Shown here: piece after piece, positions 27,395 through 35,812 of the stretch
Layout of the letters: each line of letters opens with the position of its first letter
Numbering within the stretch: the stretch's first letter is position 1
DNA from: an uncultured Flavihumibacter sp.
GTDB lineage: Bacteria > Bacteroidota > Bacteroidia > Chitinophagales > Chitinophagaceae
Reading direction: 5' to 3'
Assembly (NCBI GenBank): GCA_902168105.1
Contig: CABHOY010000036.1
Span: forward strand, 124,001 to 188,000
Length of the DNA stretch: 64,000 nt
The notes under the pieces: model-generated
The model's input: only the letters and a program-made list of their open reading frames with translations
Database searches by the model: none
What the model was told of the DNA's origin: nothing
Position numbers and translations under genes: made by a program

Positions 27395-28155
27395 AAGTAA
27401 CCTTTTTAGGAACAGGCACTTCACAGGGCGTACCCGTTATTGCCTGTAGCTGCCCGGTATGTACCTCCTCCAATACAAAAGATAAACGCCTGCGCAGCAG
27501 CATCCTGATATCTGATACGCCCGCCGGGAATATCGTGATCGATACCACACCCGACTTCCGTTACCAGATGCTTCGGGTAGGACTGAAACACCTGGAGGCA
27601 GTATTGGTGACTCATTCCCATAAGGACCATATTGCAGGTATGGACGATATCCGCGCTTTCAATTATTTTCAGCAAAGGGCGATTGATATTTATGCCACAG
27701 AGTTTACCCAGCAGGTGATCCGTAATGAATTTTCATATGCCTTTACAGAACAGAAATATCCGGGCATTCCGGAACTGAACCTCCGCACTATTGGTACAGC
27801 GCCTTTTAATGTGAACGGCCTGGAGATCATTCCCATCAATGTCATGCATCACCGGATGCCGGTACTGGGTTTTCGTTTCAATGATTTTACCTACATCACA
27901 GACGCCAATTTTATTGCCGAAGAGGAAAAACAAAAGATCAGGGGCTCCAAAGTACTTGTACTCAATACACTGAGAAAAGAAAAGCATATTTCCCATTTTA
28001 CGCTGGATGAAGCTATAGCTATTGGCCGTGAACTGGAGATCCCACAAGTGTATTTTACACACATCAGCCATCAGTTAGGTCTGCATGAAGAGGTTTCCGC
28101 AGAATTACCTGCGGGTATGGCCCTGGCGTACGATGGCCTGGAAGTGATCCTGTAA
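27391..28155 (+). CDS. PhnP-like MBL-fold hydrolase
   Basis: A 254-residue MBL-fold hydrolase of the PhnP / tRNase Z-like branch, which act as phosphodiesterases. It has GTGTSQGVPVIACSC near the start, a CxC...C zinc knuckle (ACSCPVCTS), the metal motif THSHKDHIAGMDDI, and later HHRMPVLGF and THISHQLG. Substrate unknown; in phn operons PhnP opens cyclic phosphoribose phosphates, but no phn genes are nearby. It is translationally coupled to the hypothetical gene before it. Confidence 0.85.
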   Translation: MKVTFLGTGTSQGVPVIACSCPVCTSSNTKDKRLRSSILISDTPAGNIVIDTTPDFRYQMLRVGLKHLEAVLVTHSHKDHIAGMDDIRAFNYFQQRAIDIYATEFTQQVIRNEFSYAFTEQKYPGIPELNLRTIGTAPFNVNGLEIIPINVMHHRMPVLGFRFNDFTYITDANFIAEEEKQKIRGSKVLVLNTLRKEKHISHFTLDEAIAIGRELEIPQVYFTHISHQLGLHEEVSAELPAGMALAYDGLEVIL

Positions 28156-28196
28156 CTTTCGCCGGGAGATAGCCGTTTTATTGGAAACTCCCCTAT

Positions 28197-28562
28197 ATGC
28201 GTTCTACAACTGTATTATTATCAGTGATCACTCTGTTCATGCTCTTTTGCGGCTGCAGGAAAGATGATCAGAAACCTGTATTACAGAAAGGATTGAGAGG
28301 GAAGATCATAGTTACTTCATGCGTCACTACTGCGGTGCAGGTGTTAAATAAAGATATTGGCGCTACATGGACTGATTGCCGCGATCAGAAGACGTATCAG
28401 AATATGATCGATGTTGTTATCACCAATCTGCAAACATGGCCGATAGAAGGCGAATTCACCTTTGATATCGTAGAGAAAGAACCGTATTTCAAATGCTTTG
28501 CGGCTGATTATTGCGGACCTGCTCCTTCCAAATTTTATCACATCGCTATTACGCAAAACTGA
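28197..28562 (+). CDS. Small Cys-rich lipoprotein, copy 1 of a tandem family
   Basis: A 121-residue predicted lipoprotein: signal peptide ending in a lipobox MLFCGC with the lipid-modified Cys at about residue 20. The mature part is a small domain with LRGKI, a VTSCVTTAVQVLN block and four further Cys that align with the next copy, suggesting two disulfides in the periplasm. Family not recognised. Followed by two paralogues with spacings of about 20 bases, presumably made by tandem duplication and co-transcribed. Confidence 0.75.
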   Translation: MRSTTVLLSVITLFMLFCGCRKDDQKPVLQKGLRGKIIVTSCVTTAVQVLNKDIGATWTDCRDQKTYQNMIDVVITNLQTWPIEGEFTFDIVEKEPYFKCFAADYCGPAPSKFYHIAITQN

Positions 28563-28582
28563 TCATCTAATATGCTTTTGTT

Positions 28583-28945
28583 ATGAAACCTGTCCCTGTA
28601 TTATTATCTGTAACATGTCTCTTTCTGCTATTTGCAGGCTGCAGCAAAAATGAAGAAAGCGGAAGGCATATTCTAAAGAAAGGATTAAGAGGAAAGATCC
28701 TTTACTCATCCTGTGCTACTACGGCTGTGCAGGTCCTTAACAAAGAGATCGGCACAGACTGGACAAGCTGCCAGGACAGGAAGGTGTACGAACATGTAAT
28801 TGACGCCATTATTGTAAACAGGAATGGTATTGCTTCTCAGGTGGAATTTAATTTCAATATCGTGGAAGATGAACAGAACTTCAGATGTGATATGCTGGAT
28901 TGTAATCCTCCGACATTAGCCACGATCGTTATTACCGGCGATTAA
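28583..28945 (+). CDS. Small Cys-rich lipoprotein, copy 2
   Basis: A 120-residue paralogue of the preceding protein. It keeps the lipobox (LLFAGC), LRGKI, SSCATTAVQVLNKEIG, the Trp-Thr/Ser-x-Cys element and the final RC...DC pair. The pattern of conserved Cys and the acidic INIVED stretch show purifying selection on a fold, but no function can be given. Confidence 0.75.
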   Translation: MKPVPVLLSVTCLFLLFAGCSKNEESGRHILKKGLRGKILYSSCATTAVQVLNKEIGTDWTSCQDRKVYEHVIDAIIVNRNGIASQVEFNFNIVEDEQNFRCDMLDCNPPTLATIVITGD

Positions 28946-28964
28946 TACTTTAAAGCCCCATGCC

Positions 28965-29311
28965 ATGAAATTAAGGTCTGTTTCACTATTTACTGTATGC
29001 CTGTGTTTTTTTCTTTATGGCTGCCGAAAAAAGAAAGATCTATATCCCGGCAGTATGAAAGGGATAGTCGTTTATACATCCTGTGCAACAACGGTTATCG
29101 GGATCACCAATCAGCGAATGGGCGTGGCCTGGACAACTGCCATAATGGGCGAAGTTATGAACATGTATTCGACGCACATCTGATCGGTACTGAGAGGGTG
29201 CTGAACGCAGGCGACGTCATTTACTTTGATGTGGTGCCTGATCAACCTGTTGCCAGGTGTAAAGTTTGGGACTGTGTTCCTTCATTGTCAGTAAGTATCG
29301 CACTTCGTTGA
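28965..29311 (+). pseudogene. Small Cys-rich lipoprotein, copy 3, frameshifted
   Basis: Third tandem copy. The first frame gives a lipoprotein signal (FFLYGC) and YTSCATTVIGITN up to WTT near 29138, then runs to a stop at 29183. The frame reached by supplying one missing base continues with CHNGRSYEHVFDA and ends at 29311, matching copies 1 and 2 through the last Cys pair. All family Cys positions survive across the break, so the change is recent or a base-calling error. As written, the protein is truncated at 72 residues. Confidence 0.85.
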
Positions 29312-29378
29312 GATTAACTTCATATTAACTTCTTTCCATCGTTTATGCCATAACTTGCCCTGCTTTAAATGTTAACCC

Positions 29379-30305
29379 ATGAAGCAAACATTATGGAAAG
29401 CGTTCAACAGCTTTTCGCGAAAGGAAAGACAAGGTATCCTGGTACTGTTGTTGCTGATAGGTGTCTGCGTGGCTACGCCCGCCCTTTGGGAGCGTTGCTT
29501 CCCACCCTCAATCGAAGTATATTCATCTGATAGCATACTGCTTGCAGAAGTAGCCGAATTCCGTAATGCGCTACTGCCACGCGGAAAAGTTTTCCCTGGA
29601 GATGATAGCAGCAGTATACACATCCGCCGCTTCACCTTCGATCCGAATACAATCGGCGCTACGGAATGGATGGCCCTGGGATTGAACAAAAGGGTCACCG
29701 GCCATATTTTACGATACATTGAAAAAGGTGGAAGATTCCGCAGGAATGAAGATCTGCAAAAGATCTATGGATTATCTGCAGACTTATATAGTGAGTTGCA
29801 GCCTTTTATCAGGATAAAGGGACAGCAACATGTACGGGATACATCCTGGAGAAATGCGCAGCGAAAAGAATATCCATACTATGGACGGAAAATAACGGAA
29901 CTTGAAGTAAATACGGCAGATTCAGCGCAATGGGAATCACTACCGGGTATTGGTCCCGTGTTGGCGGCCCGTATTGTAAGGTTCAGGGAGCGGCTTGGAG
30001 GCTTTTACTCTATCAGGCAGATAGGGGAAACCTACGGATTAGCAGACAGTACATTTAATAAAATTCAACCTTACCTACAATTGCGTAAGGTTTCACTAAA
30101 AAAACTAGACCTCAACCTCACGGATGAAAAATCTTTGGCACAACATCCATACATACGATACAAACTAGCGCGGTTAATTGTGCTCTATCGCAGTAACCAC
30201 GGGCCTTTCGACCGACCGGAAGGGCTTCTTGGCATACCATTGGTAGATGATAGTATTTATCGTAAAATTGAACATTACATCAAAACAGAAAATTCCCCAT
30301 TATGA
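29379..30305 (+). CDS. Helix-hairpin-helix protein, ComEA-like
   Basis: A 308-residue protein with one amino-terminal membrane anchor (about residues 20-37) and a large exported part with repeated helix-hairpin-helix units; the clearest is NTADSAQWESLPGIGPVLAARIVRFRE (about 189-215), with a degenerate earlier unit and a later one. This resembles ComEA, the DNA-binding receptor for uptake, but many Bacteroidota have such proteins with no tested role. It overlaps the acyl-CoA dehydrogenase gene by four bases. Confidence 0.82.
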   Translation: MKQTLWKAFNSFSRKERQGILVLLLLIGVCVATPALWERCFPPSIEVYSSDSILLAEVAEFRNALLPRGKVFPGDDSSSIHIRRFTFDPNTIGATEWMALGLNKRVTGHILRYIEKGGRFRRNEDLQKIYGLSADLYSELQPFIRIKGQQHVRDTSWRNAQRKEYPYYGRKITELEVNTADSAQWESLPGIGPVLAARIVRFRERLGGFYSIRQIGETYGLADSTFNKIQPYLQLRKVSLKKLDLNLTDEKSLAQHPYIRYKLARLIVLYRSNHGPFDRPEGLLGIPLVDDSIYRKIEHYIKTENSPL

Positions 30306-31441
30306 ACTTTGAGCCTACAGAAATGCAGCAGCAGATTACACAAGTGATACGCGACTTTGGAAAAACACACATGCAACCTTATGTACTGGAATGGGATGAA
30401 ACTCAGACCTTTCCGGTACAGTTGTTCAAACAGCTGGGTGAACTCGGATTAATGGGAGTACTTGTTCCTGAACAGTATGGTGGTAGCGGACTAGGGTACC
30501 TGGAATATGTGACAGTTATCAGCGAGGTAGCGAAGATATGCGGCGCCATCGGATTGAGCGTGGCAGCGCATAATTCCCTGTGTACCGGTCATATCTTACA
30601 ATTCGGATCAGAAGAGCAGAAACAACGTTATTTACCCAAACTGGCCACCGCAGAATGGATAGGGGCCTGGGGCCTGACTGAGCCTAATACCGGTTCAGAC
30701 GCCATGAATATGAAATGCGTAGCACACAAAGACGGCGATGAGTGGGTAATAAATGGGACCAAATCATGGATCACACACGGTAAAAGCGGCGATGTCGCCG
30801 TTGTAATAGCACGTACCGGCAATGTTCGCGACAGTCACGGTATGACGGCTTTCGTAGTGGAAAGGGGAACCCCAGGTTTCAGTGGCGGCAAAAAGGAAAA
30901 TAAACTGGGCATGCGAGCATCAGAAACAGCTGAAATGATATTTGATAATTGCCGGATACCAGCTGCAAATATACTGGGACATGAAGGTGAAGGTTTTATC
31001 CAGTCCATGAAAGTATTGGATGGTGGACGTATCTCTATCGCTGCTTTATCATTAGGCATAGCTAAAGGCGCTTATGAAGCGGCATTAAAGTATGCACAGG
31101 AACGTCATCAGTTTGATAAACCGATAGCCAGTTTCCAGGGTATTTCTTTCAAACTGGCCGACATGGCTACCGAGATCATGGCAGCCGAGTTACTGACCAT
31201 GCAGGCTGCCGATGGTAAAACCAGGGGCGCCAAAGTAACACAACAGGCAGCAATGGCCAAGTACTACGCTTCGGAGGTGGCTGTAAGGGCAGCCAATGAA
31301 GCAGTACAGATCTTTGGCGGATATGGATATACGAAAGATTTTCCTGTAGAGAAATTCTATCGTGATGCAAAGCTCTGTACAATAGGAGAGGGTACTTCGG
31401 AAATACAGAAACTCGTCATAGCGCGTGAAGCTTTGAAATAG
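30302..31441 (+). CDS. Acyl-CoA dehydrogenase
   Basis: FAD-dependent enzyme that forms the alpha,beta-double bond in acyl-CoA thioesters. The 379 residues show the two family signatures: GAWGLTEPNTGSDA (about 121-134, FAD contact) and QIFGGYGYTKDFPVEKFYRDAK, then IGEGTSEIQ with the likely catalytic Glu. The sequence resembles short-chain (butyryl) members. Translation is probably coupled to the HhH gene, with no functional link evident. A strong terminator follows. Confidence 0.95.
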   Translation: MNFEPTEMQQQITQVIRDFGKTHMQPYVLEWDETQTFPVQLFKQLGELGLMGVLVPEQYGGSGLGYLEYVTVISEVAKICGAIGLSVAAHNSLCTGHILQFGSEEQKQRYLPKLATAEWIGAWGLTEPNTGSDAMNMKCVAHKDGDEWVINGTKSWITHGKSGDVAVVIARTGNVRDSHGMTAFVVERGTPGFSGGKKENKLGMRASETAEMIFDNCRIPAANILGHEGEGFIQSMKVLDGGRISIAALSLGIAKGAYEAALKYAQERHQFDKPIASFQGISFKLADMATEIMAAELLTMQAADGKTRGAKVTQQAAMAKYYASEVAVRAANEAVQIFGGYGYTKDFPVEKFYRDAKLCTIGEGTSEIQKLVIAREALK

Positions 31442-31507
31442 ATCAATTGTTTGTATAACATGGGCGTTTATTGAAAGCCCCGTCATTACTATATTTAGTA
31501 TCTGTTT

Positions 31508-31541
31508 AACGTCCGCAGGGATTTCCTGCGGACGTTTTTTT
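31508..31541 (+). terminator. Terminator after acyl-CoA dehydrogenase
   Basis: AACGTCCGCAGG (31508-31519) pairs perfectly with CCTGCGGACGTT (31525-31536) around a five-base loop, followed by T-run. Confidence 0.95.
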
Positions 31542-31667
31542 ATTTATCTCCTACATCTTCGTGGTTGCCAAAAAGTAGGATTATCGTACCAATTTCACGG
31601 ACTGATAATCAGGGGCTATTGTCTGTGATCTCCTTTTATTATCTTCATCGGATTAAATAACTATGAC

Positions 31668-33293
31668 ATGAGCTTTGAAGAACAATTACACCAGATGTTC
31701 CCAACAGCAGATGCAATCCCGGCAGAATACCAGTTGCCGGCAGAAGTGCATCAGCGGGAATATTTGTCGGGCGGTGAAATGAAACCATGGAATGGCGACG
31801 TGCATACCGTATTATCTCCTATCTGTATCCAGACACCTAACGGATTGGAGAGAAAAGTGATCGGTTCATACCCTTTATGCGGACAGGCAGAAGCCATGGC
31901 CGCGCTGGACGCTGCAGTCCTGGCTTACAATGACGGCCGTGGAGAATGGCCGACTATGACGGTGTCTGAACGTATTGCCTGTATGGATAAATTTACCGGC
32001 AAGATGATCGAAAAGAAACCTGAGATCGTAAAACTGATCATGTGGGAGATCGGTAAGTCATATGCAGATTCCGTTAAAGAATTTGACCGTACAGTAGAAT
32101 ACATTAATACAACGATTGATGCACTGAAAGATTTGGACCGCAACTCCAGCCGTTTCGAGATCCAACAGGGTATTATAGGCCAGATAAGGCGTTCTCCGTT
32201 AGGTGTGGTGCTTTGTATGGGACCATTCAACTATCCGCTGAATGAAACCTTTACCACCCTGATCCCGGCGCTGATCATGGGCAATACATTGCTGTTTAAA
32301 CCTCCGAAACACGGTACGTTATTACACTATCCGCTGCTTGAAGCATTTGCAAGTTGTTTCCCGAAAGGCGTGGTAAATACAATATATGGTCGTGGCAACG
32401 TGATTATCGGGCCGTTGATGGAGTCAGGTAAGATCAATGTACTAACACTGATAGGTAGCAGCAAAGTAGCGAACCAGCTGAAGAAAATGCACCCGAAGGT
32501 GAACCGTTTAAGAGCCATCCTGGGACTGGACGCTAAGAATGCCGCTATTATCACAGATAAGGCCGATCTTGACCTTGCAGTACAGGAAACGGTACTTGGC
32601 TCATTATCTTTCAATGGACAGCGCTGTACGGCCTTAAAGATCGTTTTTGTGCATAGCAAGGTGGCCGATGCGTTCCTGCAGAAACTAAGTGCTGCTATCA
32701 GCCAGCTGAAAATAGGAATGCCATGGGAGAAAGGGGTATTCCTGACACCGCTGCCTGAACCTCAGAAGCCGGCTTATCTGAAAGAGTGTATTGATGATGC
32801 AGTTGCTAACGGCGCAAAGGTGATCAACGAAAATGGAGGAAAGAGTTTCGAATCTTTCGTATATCCTGCCGTGTTGTACCCGGTGAACAACAAAATGAAA
32901 TTGTACAGGGAAGAACAATTCGGACCATTGATCCCGGTATTACCTTTTGATGACATTGAGACGCCGATCGAATACCTGATCGAATCTGACCATGGCCAGC
33001 AGGTAAGCCTGTTCTCCAATGATGCGGACGAACTGGCATCATTGATAGATCCGCTGGTAAACCAGGTAAGCCGCGTAAACATCAACTGTCAGTGTCAGCG
33101 TGGTCCGGATGTATATCCATTTACCGGCCGTAAGGATTCTGCTGAAGGAACATTAAGCGTGCCTGATGCACTACGTGCGTTTTCTATCCGTTCAATGGTA
33201 GCTACAAAACAAACGGAGCAGAACAAAAATTTACTGAATAAGATCGTAAATGATCAGACTTCGAACTTTTTGTCAACAAAATATATCTTTTAG
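31668..33293 (+). CDS. NADP-dependent glyceraldehyde-3-phosphate dehydrogenase, GAPN-like
   Basis: Aldehyde dehydrogenase superfamily protein of 541 residues, longer than the usual 475-500. The catalytic Cys is in FNGQRCTALK, the nucleotide site includes GPFNYPLNE and FKPPKHG. This branch oxidises glyceraldehyde-3-phosphate directly to 3-phosphoglycerate with NADP, bypassing ATP formation. Instead of the usual ELGG motif with the general-base Glu, the sequence has LGLDAKN, where Asp or another residue may serve. The carboxy end has a short extension after AFSIRSMVATKQ. A terminator follows at 33311. Confidence 0.85.
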   Translation: MSFEEQLHQMFPTADAIPAEYQLPAEVHQREYLSGGEMKPWNGDVHTVLSPICIQTPNGLERKVIGSYPLCGQAEAMAALDAAVLAYNDGRGEWPTMTVSERIACMDKFTGKMIEKKPEIVKLIMWEIGKSYADSVKEFDRTVEYINTTIDALKDLDRNSSRFEIQQGIIGQIRRSPLGVVLCMGPFNYPLNETFTTLIPALIMGNTLLFKPPKHGTLLHYPLLEAFASCFPKGVVNTIYGRGNVIIGPLMESGKINVLTLIGSSKVANQLKKMHPKVNRLRAILGLDAKNAAIITDKADLDLAVQETVLGSLSFNGQRCTALKIVFVHSKVADAFLQKLSAAISQLKIGMPWEKGVFLTPLPEPQKPAYLKECIDDAVANGAKVINENGGKSFESFVYPAVLYPVNNKMKLYREEQFGPLIPVLPFDDIETPIEYLIESDHGQQVSLFSNDADELASLIDPLVNQVSRVNINCQCQRGPDVYPFTGRKDSAEGTLSVPDALRAFSIRSMVATKQTEQNKNLLNKIVNDQTSNFLSTKYIF

Positions 33294-33310
33294 ATAAAAT
33301 TATATTACTG

Positions 33311-33351
33311 GCTAAAAAGCTCTTTACTAGGCTAGATAAGAGCCTTTTAGC
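33311..33351 (+). terminator. GAPN gene terminator
   Basis: Arms 33311-33324 and 33338-33351 pair over 14 bp with one mismatch just after the stop codon. The T-run is weak. Confidence 0.65.
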
Positions 33352-33449
33352 TATGTGATAAAATATTAATGTAATATTACCATTTATACTTTTTTACAGA
33401 AAAATGAGTATTAGTTGGTTTGGTTGATGGAATTGTGGATTAAGAACGT

Positions 33450-33457
33450 TAAATTTG
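33450..33457 (+). promoter_or_regulatory. -7 promoter box of the candidate small RNA
   Basis: TAAATTTG, a full TAnnTTTG match, about 100 bases before an orphan terminator. A TTG lies at 33424-33426, a little far for the -33 position. Confidence 0.5.
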
Positions 33458-33463
33458 GGTTAA

Positions 33464-33567
33464 TTCATCACTCTTTACCATTTATCAACCTTCAACAAAG
33501 AAAGACAATCGAAACATTTTTACGCAACCCAAGAGGAGCATCCGCTGAATAAGCGGATGTTTTTTTT
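33464..33567 (+). ncRNA. Candidate small RNA (about 100 nt)
   Basis: Bounded by a -7 box and a strong terminator, with no gene in between and no usable start codon. The middle is A/C-rich and looks unpaired; it includes AAGAGGAG shortly before the terminator stem. No known RNA family recognised. Start is estimated from the promoter box. Confidence 0.45.
33539..33567 (+). terminator. Orphan terminator
   Basis: CATCCGCT (33539-33546) pairs with AGCGGATG (33552-33559), followed by eight T. The GAPN gene already has its own terminator 200 bases before, so this one implies a separate transcript. Confidence 0.9.
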
Positions 33568-33651
33568 GAAGAAGCGAAATCTGCAACGATCAGCTCCACT
33601 GTTCAATTTGTCCCTGGTATATTATTCACGACCGGACACCGTAAAAGGAAC

Positions 33652-33680
33652 AGGCCGACCTGTCTCAGACAGATCGGCCT
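33652..33680 (-). terminator. Terminator of the 69-residue gene
   Basis: Arms 33652-33665 and 33667-33680 pair over most of 14 bp with one mismatch, GGCCGA core; minus-strand tail is moderately T-rich. Confidence 0.65.
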
Positions 33681-33699
33681 TTTAGCTTTTAAATATTTA

Positions 33700-33909
33700 C
33701 TAGTGCTCTAAGAAATCATTGTCCTTATTTTCTTCGCCAGGCCCTTGTGCGCCTGCTCTTTTTTCTATGTCAGCAAACCATTTTTCAACAGTACCTGACA
33801 GAAAGCCGGGCACTTTACCCCTCACATATTCTTTGAGTATTTCAAAGGTTTTTACTGCCTGCTCATTCGAGAGCCCTGCTTTTTCCTGAAGTTCTTTTAA
33901 GAGGTCCAT
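33700..33909 (-). CDS. Small helical protein, function unknown
   Basis: A 69-residue protein predicted largely helical: MDLLKELQEKAGLSNEQAVKTFEILKEYVRGKVPG, then LSGTVEKWFADIEK and an acidic, likely disordered end. The pattern of an LxxKAGLSxxQA helix followed by a Pro-Gly turn recalls the YidB/DUF937 type of small proteins, but this is only a resemblance. It has its own terminator and is divergent from the gene at 33997. Confidence 0.7.
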   Translation of the reverse strand: MDLLKELQEKAGLSNEQAVKTFEILKEYVRGKVPGFLSGTVEKWFADIEKRAGAQGPGEENKDNDFLEH

Positions 33910-33971
33910 ATCAATTGCTTTGATTTAAAGGTAACGAGAAAATGAAAAAAGGAGAAAATAACAATAAGTTA

Positions 33972-33979
33972 TAATTTTG
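33972..33979 (+). promoter_or_regulatory. -7 promoter box of the gene at 33997
   Basis: TAATTTTG, a full TAnnTTTG match 17 bases before the ATG, giving a very short leader. Confidence 0.5.
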
Positions 33980-33996
33980 ATTTTTACCTGTACCCT

Positions 33997-34761
33997 ATGA
34001 ATATTTATCGCGGGCCTAAACACAACGGCGGCCTTTACTCAACCATTGCGGTTGCTTTATTATTGTTTATCATTATTTATTGTCTTATTCCCGACAGGAA
34101 TCCCCAATTGCCCGATGCGGCACTTATCAGGCTATTGGATACTTCGATAGAAAGGAAGGTCCTTCTAAAGATCGACAGTGTGTCTACATATGATTATTAT
34201 GTGATCATCAAGCACTCCAATCCCTGGGGAGCAGCTAGGGTGATGGCAGTGAAAGATGATTCCCTGCTCATCAGGGCGTTGCATGATGAGAATCAGTATT
34301 GGGATGAAATAAGACTAGCCAATATTCTGAATTCACCTTACCGTACGTTTAAGGATGTCTGGGTCAGCAGGAAAATCTGGAGGAAACTGGGAGAGGGGAG
34401 GTTTGTAAAAGATCCTGCATTGGTTAAATTGGGGCTGGACAGTAGTTGGATCCTGGAAGTGAAGACAGTGGTACAAAAACCTGAAATGAGAGTTGTTTTT
34501 TATCAGAAACATCCTGATTCCGATCTCTGGGTGATAAGATGTAATTGGGTGGAAGTACAGATCCTCGGGATGAAAGATTACAATAACAATGTGAACTTCC
34601 TGAAGAAATTCCCTTTCATGCTGACGGGCGACACTGGTGCTCTATTTGCTACCAGGAACCCGGGGAAAGATCAATATGAGAAGATCCATTTTGATCTGAC
34701 CTGTCGTTATAGAACTGACTCGATATTTACATTCACTGTCAGCCGAAGAGCTTTAGAATAA
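33997..34761 (+). CDS. Membrane-anchored hypothetical protein
   Basis: A 254-residue protein with one membrane anchor near the start (about residues 14-31) and an exported alpha/beta part without recognised motifs. Clear candidates for signal cleavage or a lipobox are missing. Family unknown. Set off by a promoter box upstream and a shared bidirectional terminator downstream, so a single-gene transcript. Confidence 0.72.
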   Translation: MNIYRGPKHNGGLYSTIAVALLLFIIIYCLIPDRNPQLPDAALIRLLDTSIERKVLLKIDSVSTYDYYVIIKHSNPWGAARVMAVKDDSLLIRALHDENQYWDEIRLANILNSPYRTFKDVWVSRKIWRKLGEGRFVKDPALVKLGLDSSWILEVKTVVQKPEMRVVFYQKHPDSDLWVIRCNWVEVQILGMKDYNNNVNFLKKFPFMLTGDTGALFATRNPGKDQYEKIHFDLTCRYRTDSIFTFTVSRRALE

Positions 34762-34770
34762 CAAATAGAG

Positions 34771-34796
34771 AAGGCGTCCACTGTAGCGGACGCCTT
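34771..34796. terminator. Bidirectional terminator
   Basis: AAGGCGTCC (34771-34779) pairs with GGACGCCTT (34788-34796); T-rich tails on both strands, between convergent genes. Confidence 0.9.
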
Positions 34797-34802
34797 TCCT
34801 TT

Positions 34803-35255
34803 TTAATTAAACATTCCAACTTCATAGCTTCCGGCAACAGATGGGAAACTAAGATTAATGCGGTTCCAGTTATTGATGAGGTTTACTGCATGAGTAAGAT
34901 CGATCAGTTCAGCTTCAGAAAAGTGATCTTTAACCGTATCGTAAATCTCGTCCGGTACATGAGCTGCGGTGACAGCTTCAGCCCACTTTAAAGCGGCCCT
35001 TTCCCGTTCAGAATAGTAGGGGGACTCTTCCCAGGCAATCAATCCATAAAGGCGCTGTTCCGTCCGCCCCTTTGCCCGGGCTTCCTTCCAGTGCATGTCC
35101 AGGCAGTAGGCACATTTGTTAATTTGTGAGACCCTGATGACTACCAGCTCAATAAGTTCTAAACCGAGAGAAGAGTCTTTTAAATAAAGACCCATATCAA
35201 AGAGCGGTTTAAGGGTATTCATTCCTTTGGCAAATACATTTATTCTATTTCCCAT
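34803..35255 (-). CDS. Carboxymuconolactone decarboxylase / AhpD-like protein
   Basis: A 150-residue helical protein of the CMD/AhpD fold. The redox motif CAYCLDMH (about residues 48-55) with a preceding Glu is that of the AhpD-like peroxidase branch rather than true decarboxylases. Probably cytoplasmic. Lies 26 bases downstream of the GNAT gene on the same strand, and divergent to a MocR regulator; AhpD-like genes next to MocR regulators are a known arrangement, so regulation by it is plausible. Confidence 0.88.
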   Translation of the reverse strand: MGNRINVFAKGMNTLKPLFDMGLYLKDSSLGLELIELVVIRVSQINKCAYCLDMHWKEARAKGRTEQRLYGLIAWEESPYYSERERAALKWAEAVTAAHVPDEIYDTVKDHFSEAELIDLTHAVNLINNWNRINLSFPSVAGSYEVGMFN

Positions 35256-35281
35256 GTTGTTTTTTGTTTATTGCTTTAGAT

Positions 35282-35737
35282 CTATTTTTCTGATGCTACT
35301 GGTGTCTGCTCGATTGCTTTGCTGAAATGATGACACGGAAGTACATAACCTTTATTAAGATAGAGACGATGCGCAGGGTGAAGCTGATAACCGCTGTCGA
35401 GGTGTACGCTTATTATACCTTCTGCACTGGCCAATTCATGGACATGGTCCAGAAGTGCTCCGGCATAACCTTTTCCCCTGTGTTCCGGAAAAGTAAAAAG
35501 GTCGTCAATGTAAATGATCCTTCCCGTGCGGTACATCTCGTAATCCCGAAACCCCAGGATAGCTGCGGCCTCATTTTTACTTTCGTCGGTAATGTAGATC
35601 AGCCTGAACCCTTCTGCCATCATCCTCTGGCTCTGTGCCATTAGTTCATCTTCTTTCAACATGGGACGGAATGTCAATAATGCCCTGGCGCAGAATTTAA
35701 TATCGTCTGTAGTGGTCGCAGTTTTGATCTGTATCAT
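35282..35737 (-). CDS. GNAT-family N-acetyltransferase
   Basis: A 151-residue acetyl-CoA-dependent acyltransferase. The acetyl-CoA site is FPEHRGKGYAGALLDHV (about 84-100), with the carboxy-terminal strand pair YQLHPAHRLYLNKGYV. Substrate not assignable. Divergent from the MocR gene, with about 75 bases between the two starts that hold a likely operator, and followed by the AhpD-like gene. Confidence 0.9.
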   Translation of the reverse strand: MIQIKTATTTDDIKFCARALLTFRPMLKEDELMAQSQRMMAEGFRLIYITDESKNEAAAILGFRDYEMYRTGRIIYIDDLFTFPEHRGKGYAGALLDHVHELASAEGIISVHLDSGYQLHPAHRLYLNKGYVLPCHHFSKAIEQTPVASEK

Positions 35738-35780
35738 TATTTAGCAGATTAAATTGTTTTTTGTAAAATTACGTTGGGTT

Positions 35781-35800
35781 TGGACTGCCTTAACCGTCCA
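35781..35800. promoter_or_regulatory. Candidate MocR operator
   Basis: TGGAC (35781-35785) and GTCCA (35796-35800) form an inverted repeat with 10-base spacing in the divergent promoter of the GNAT and MocR genes. GTCCAGA also recurs at 35796 and 35819. MocR regulators commonly bind sites of this size near their own gene; assignment is inference. Confidence 0.4.
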
Positions 35801-35812
35801 GATTACCTATTC

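Larger units (their letters stand above)
33294..33699. other. Intergenic region with small-RNA-like unit
   Basis: No protein gene seen. It holds the terminator of the GAPN gene (33311-33351), a -7 promoter box (33450-33457), a second, unassigned terminator (33539-33567) and the terminator of the leftward small gene (33652-33680). Confidence 0.75.
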
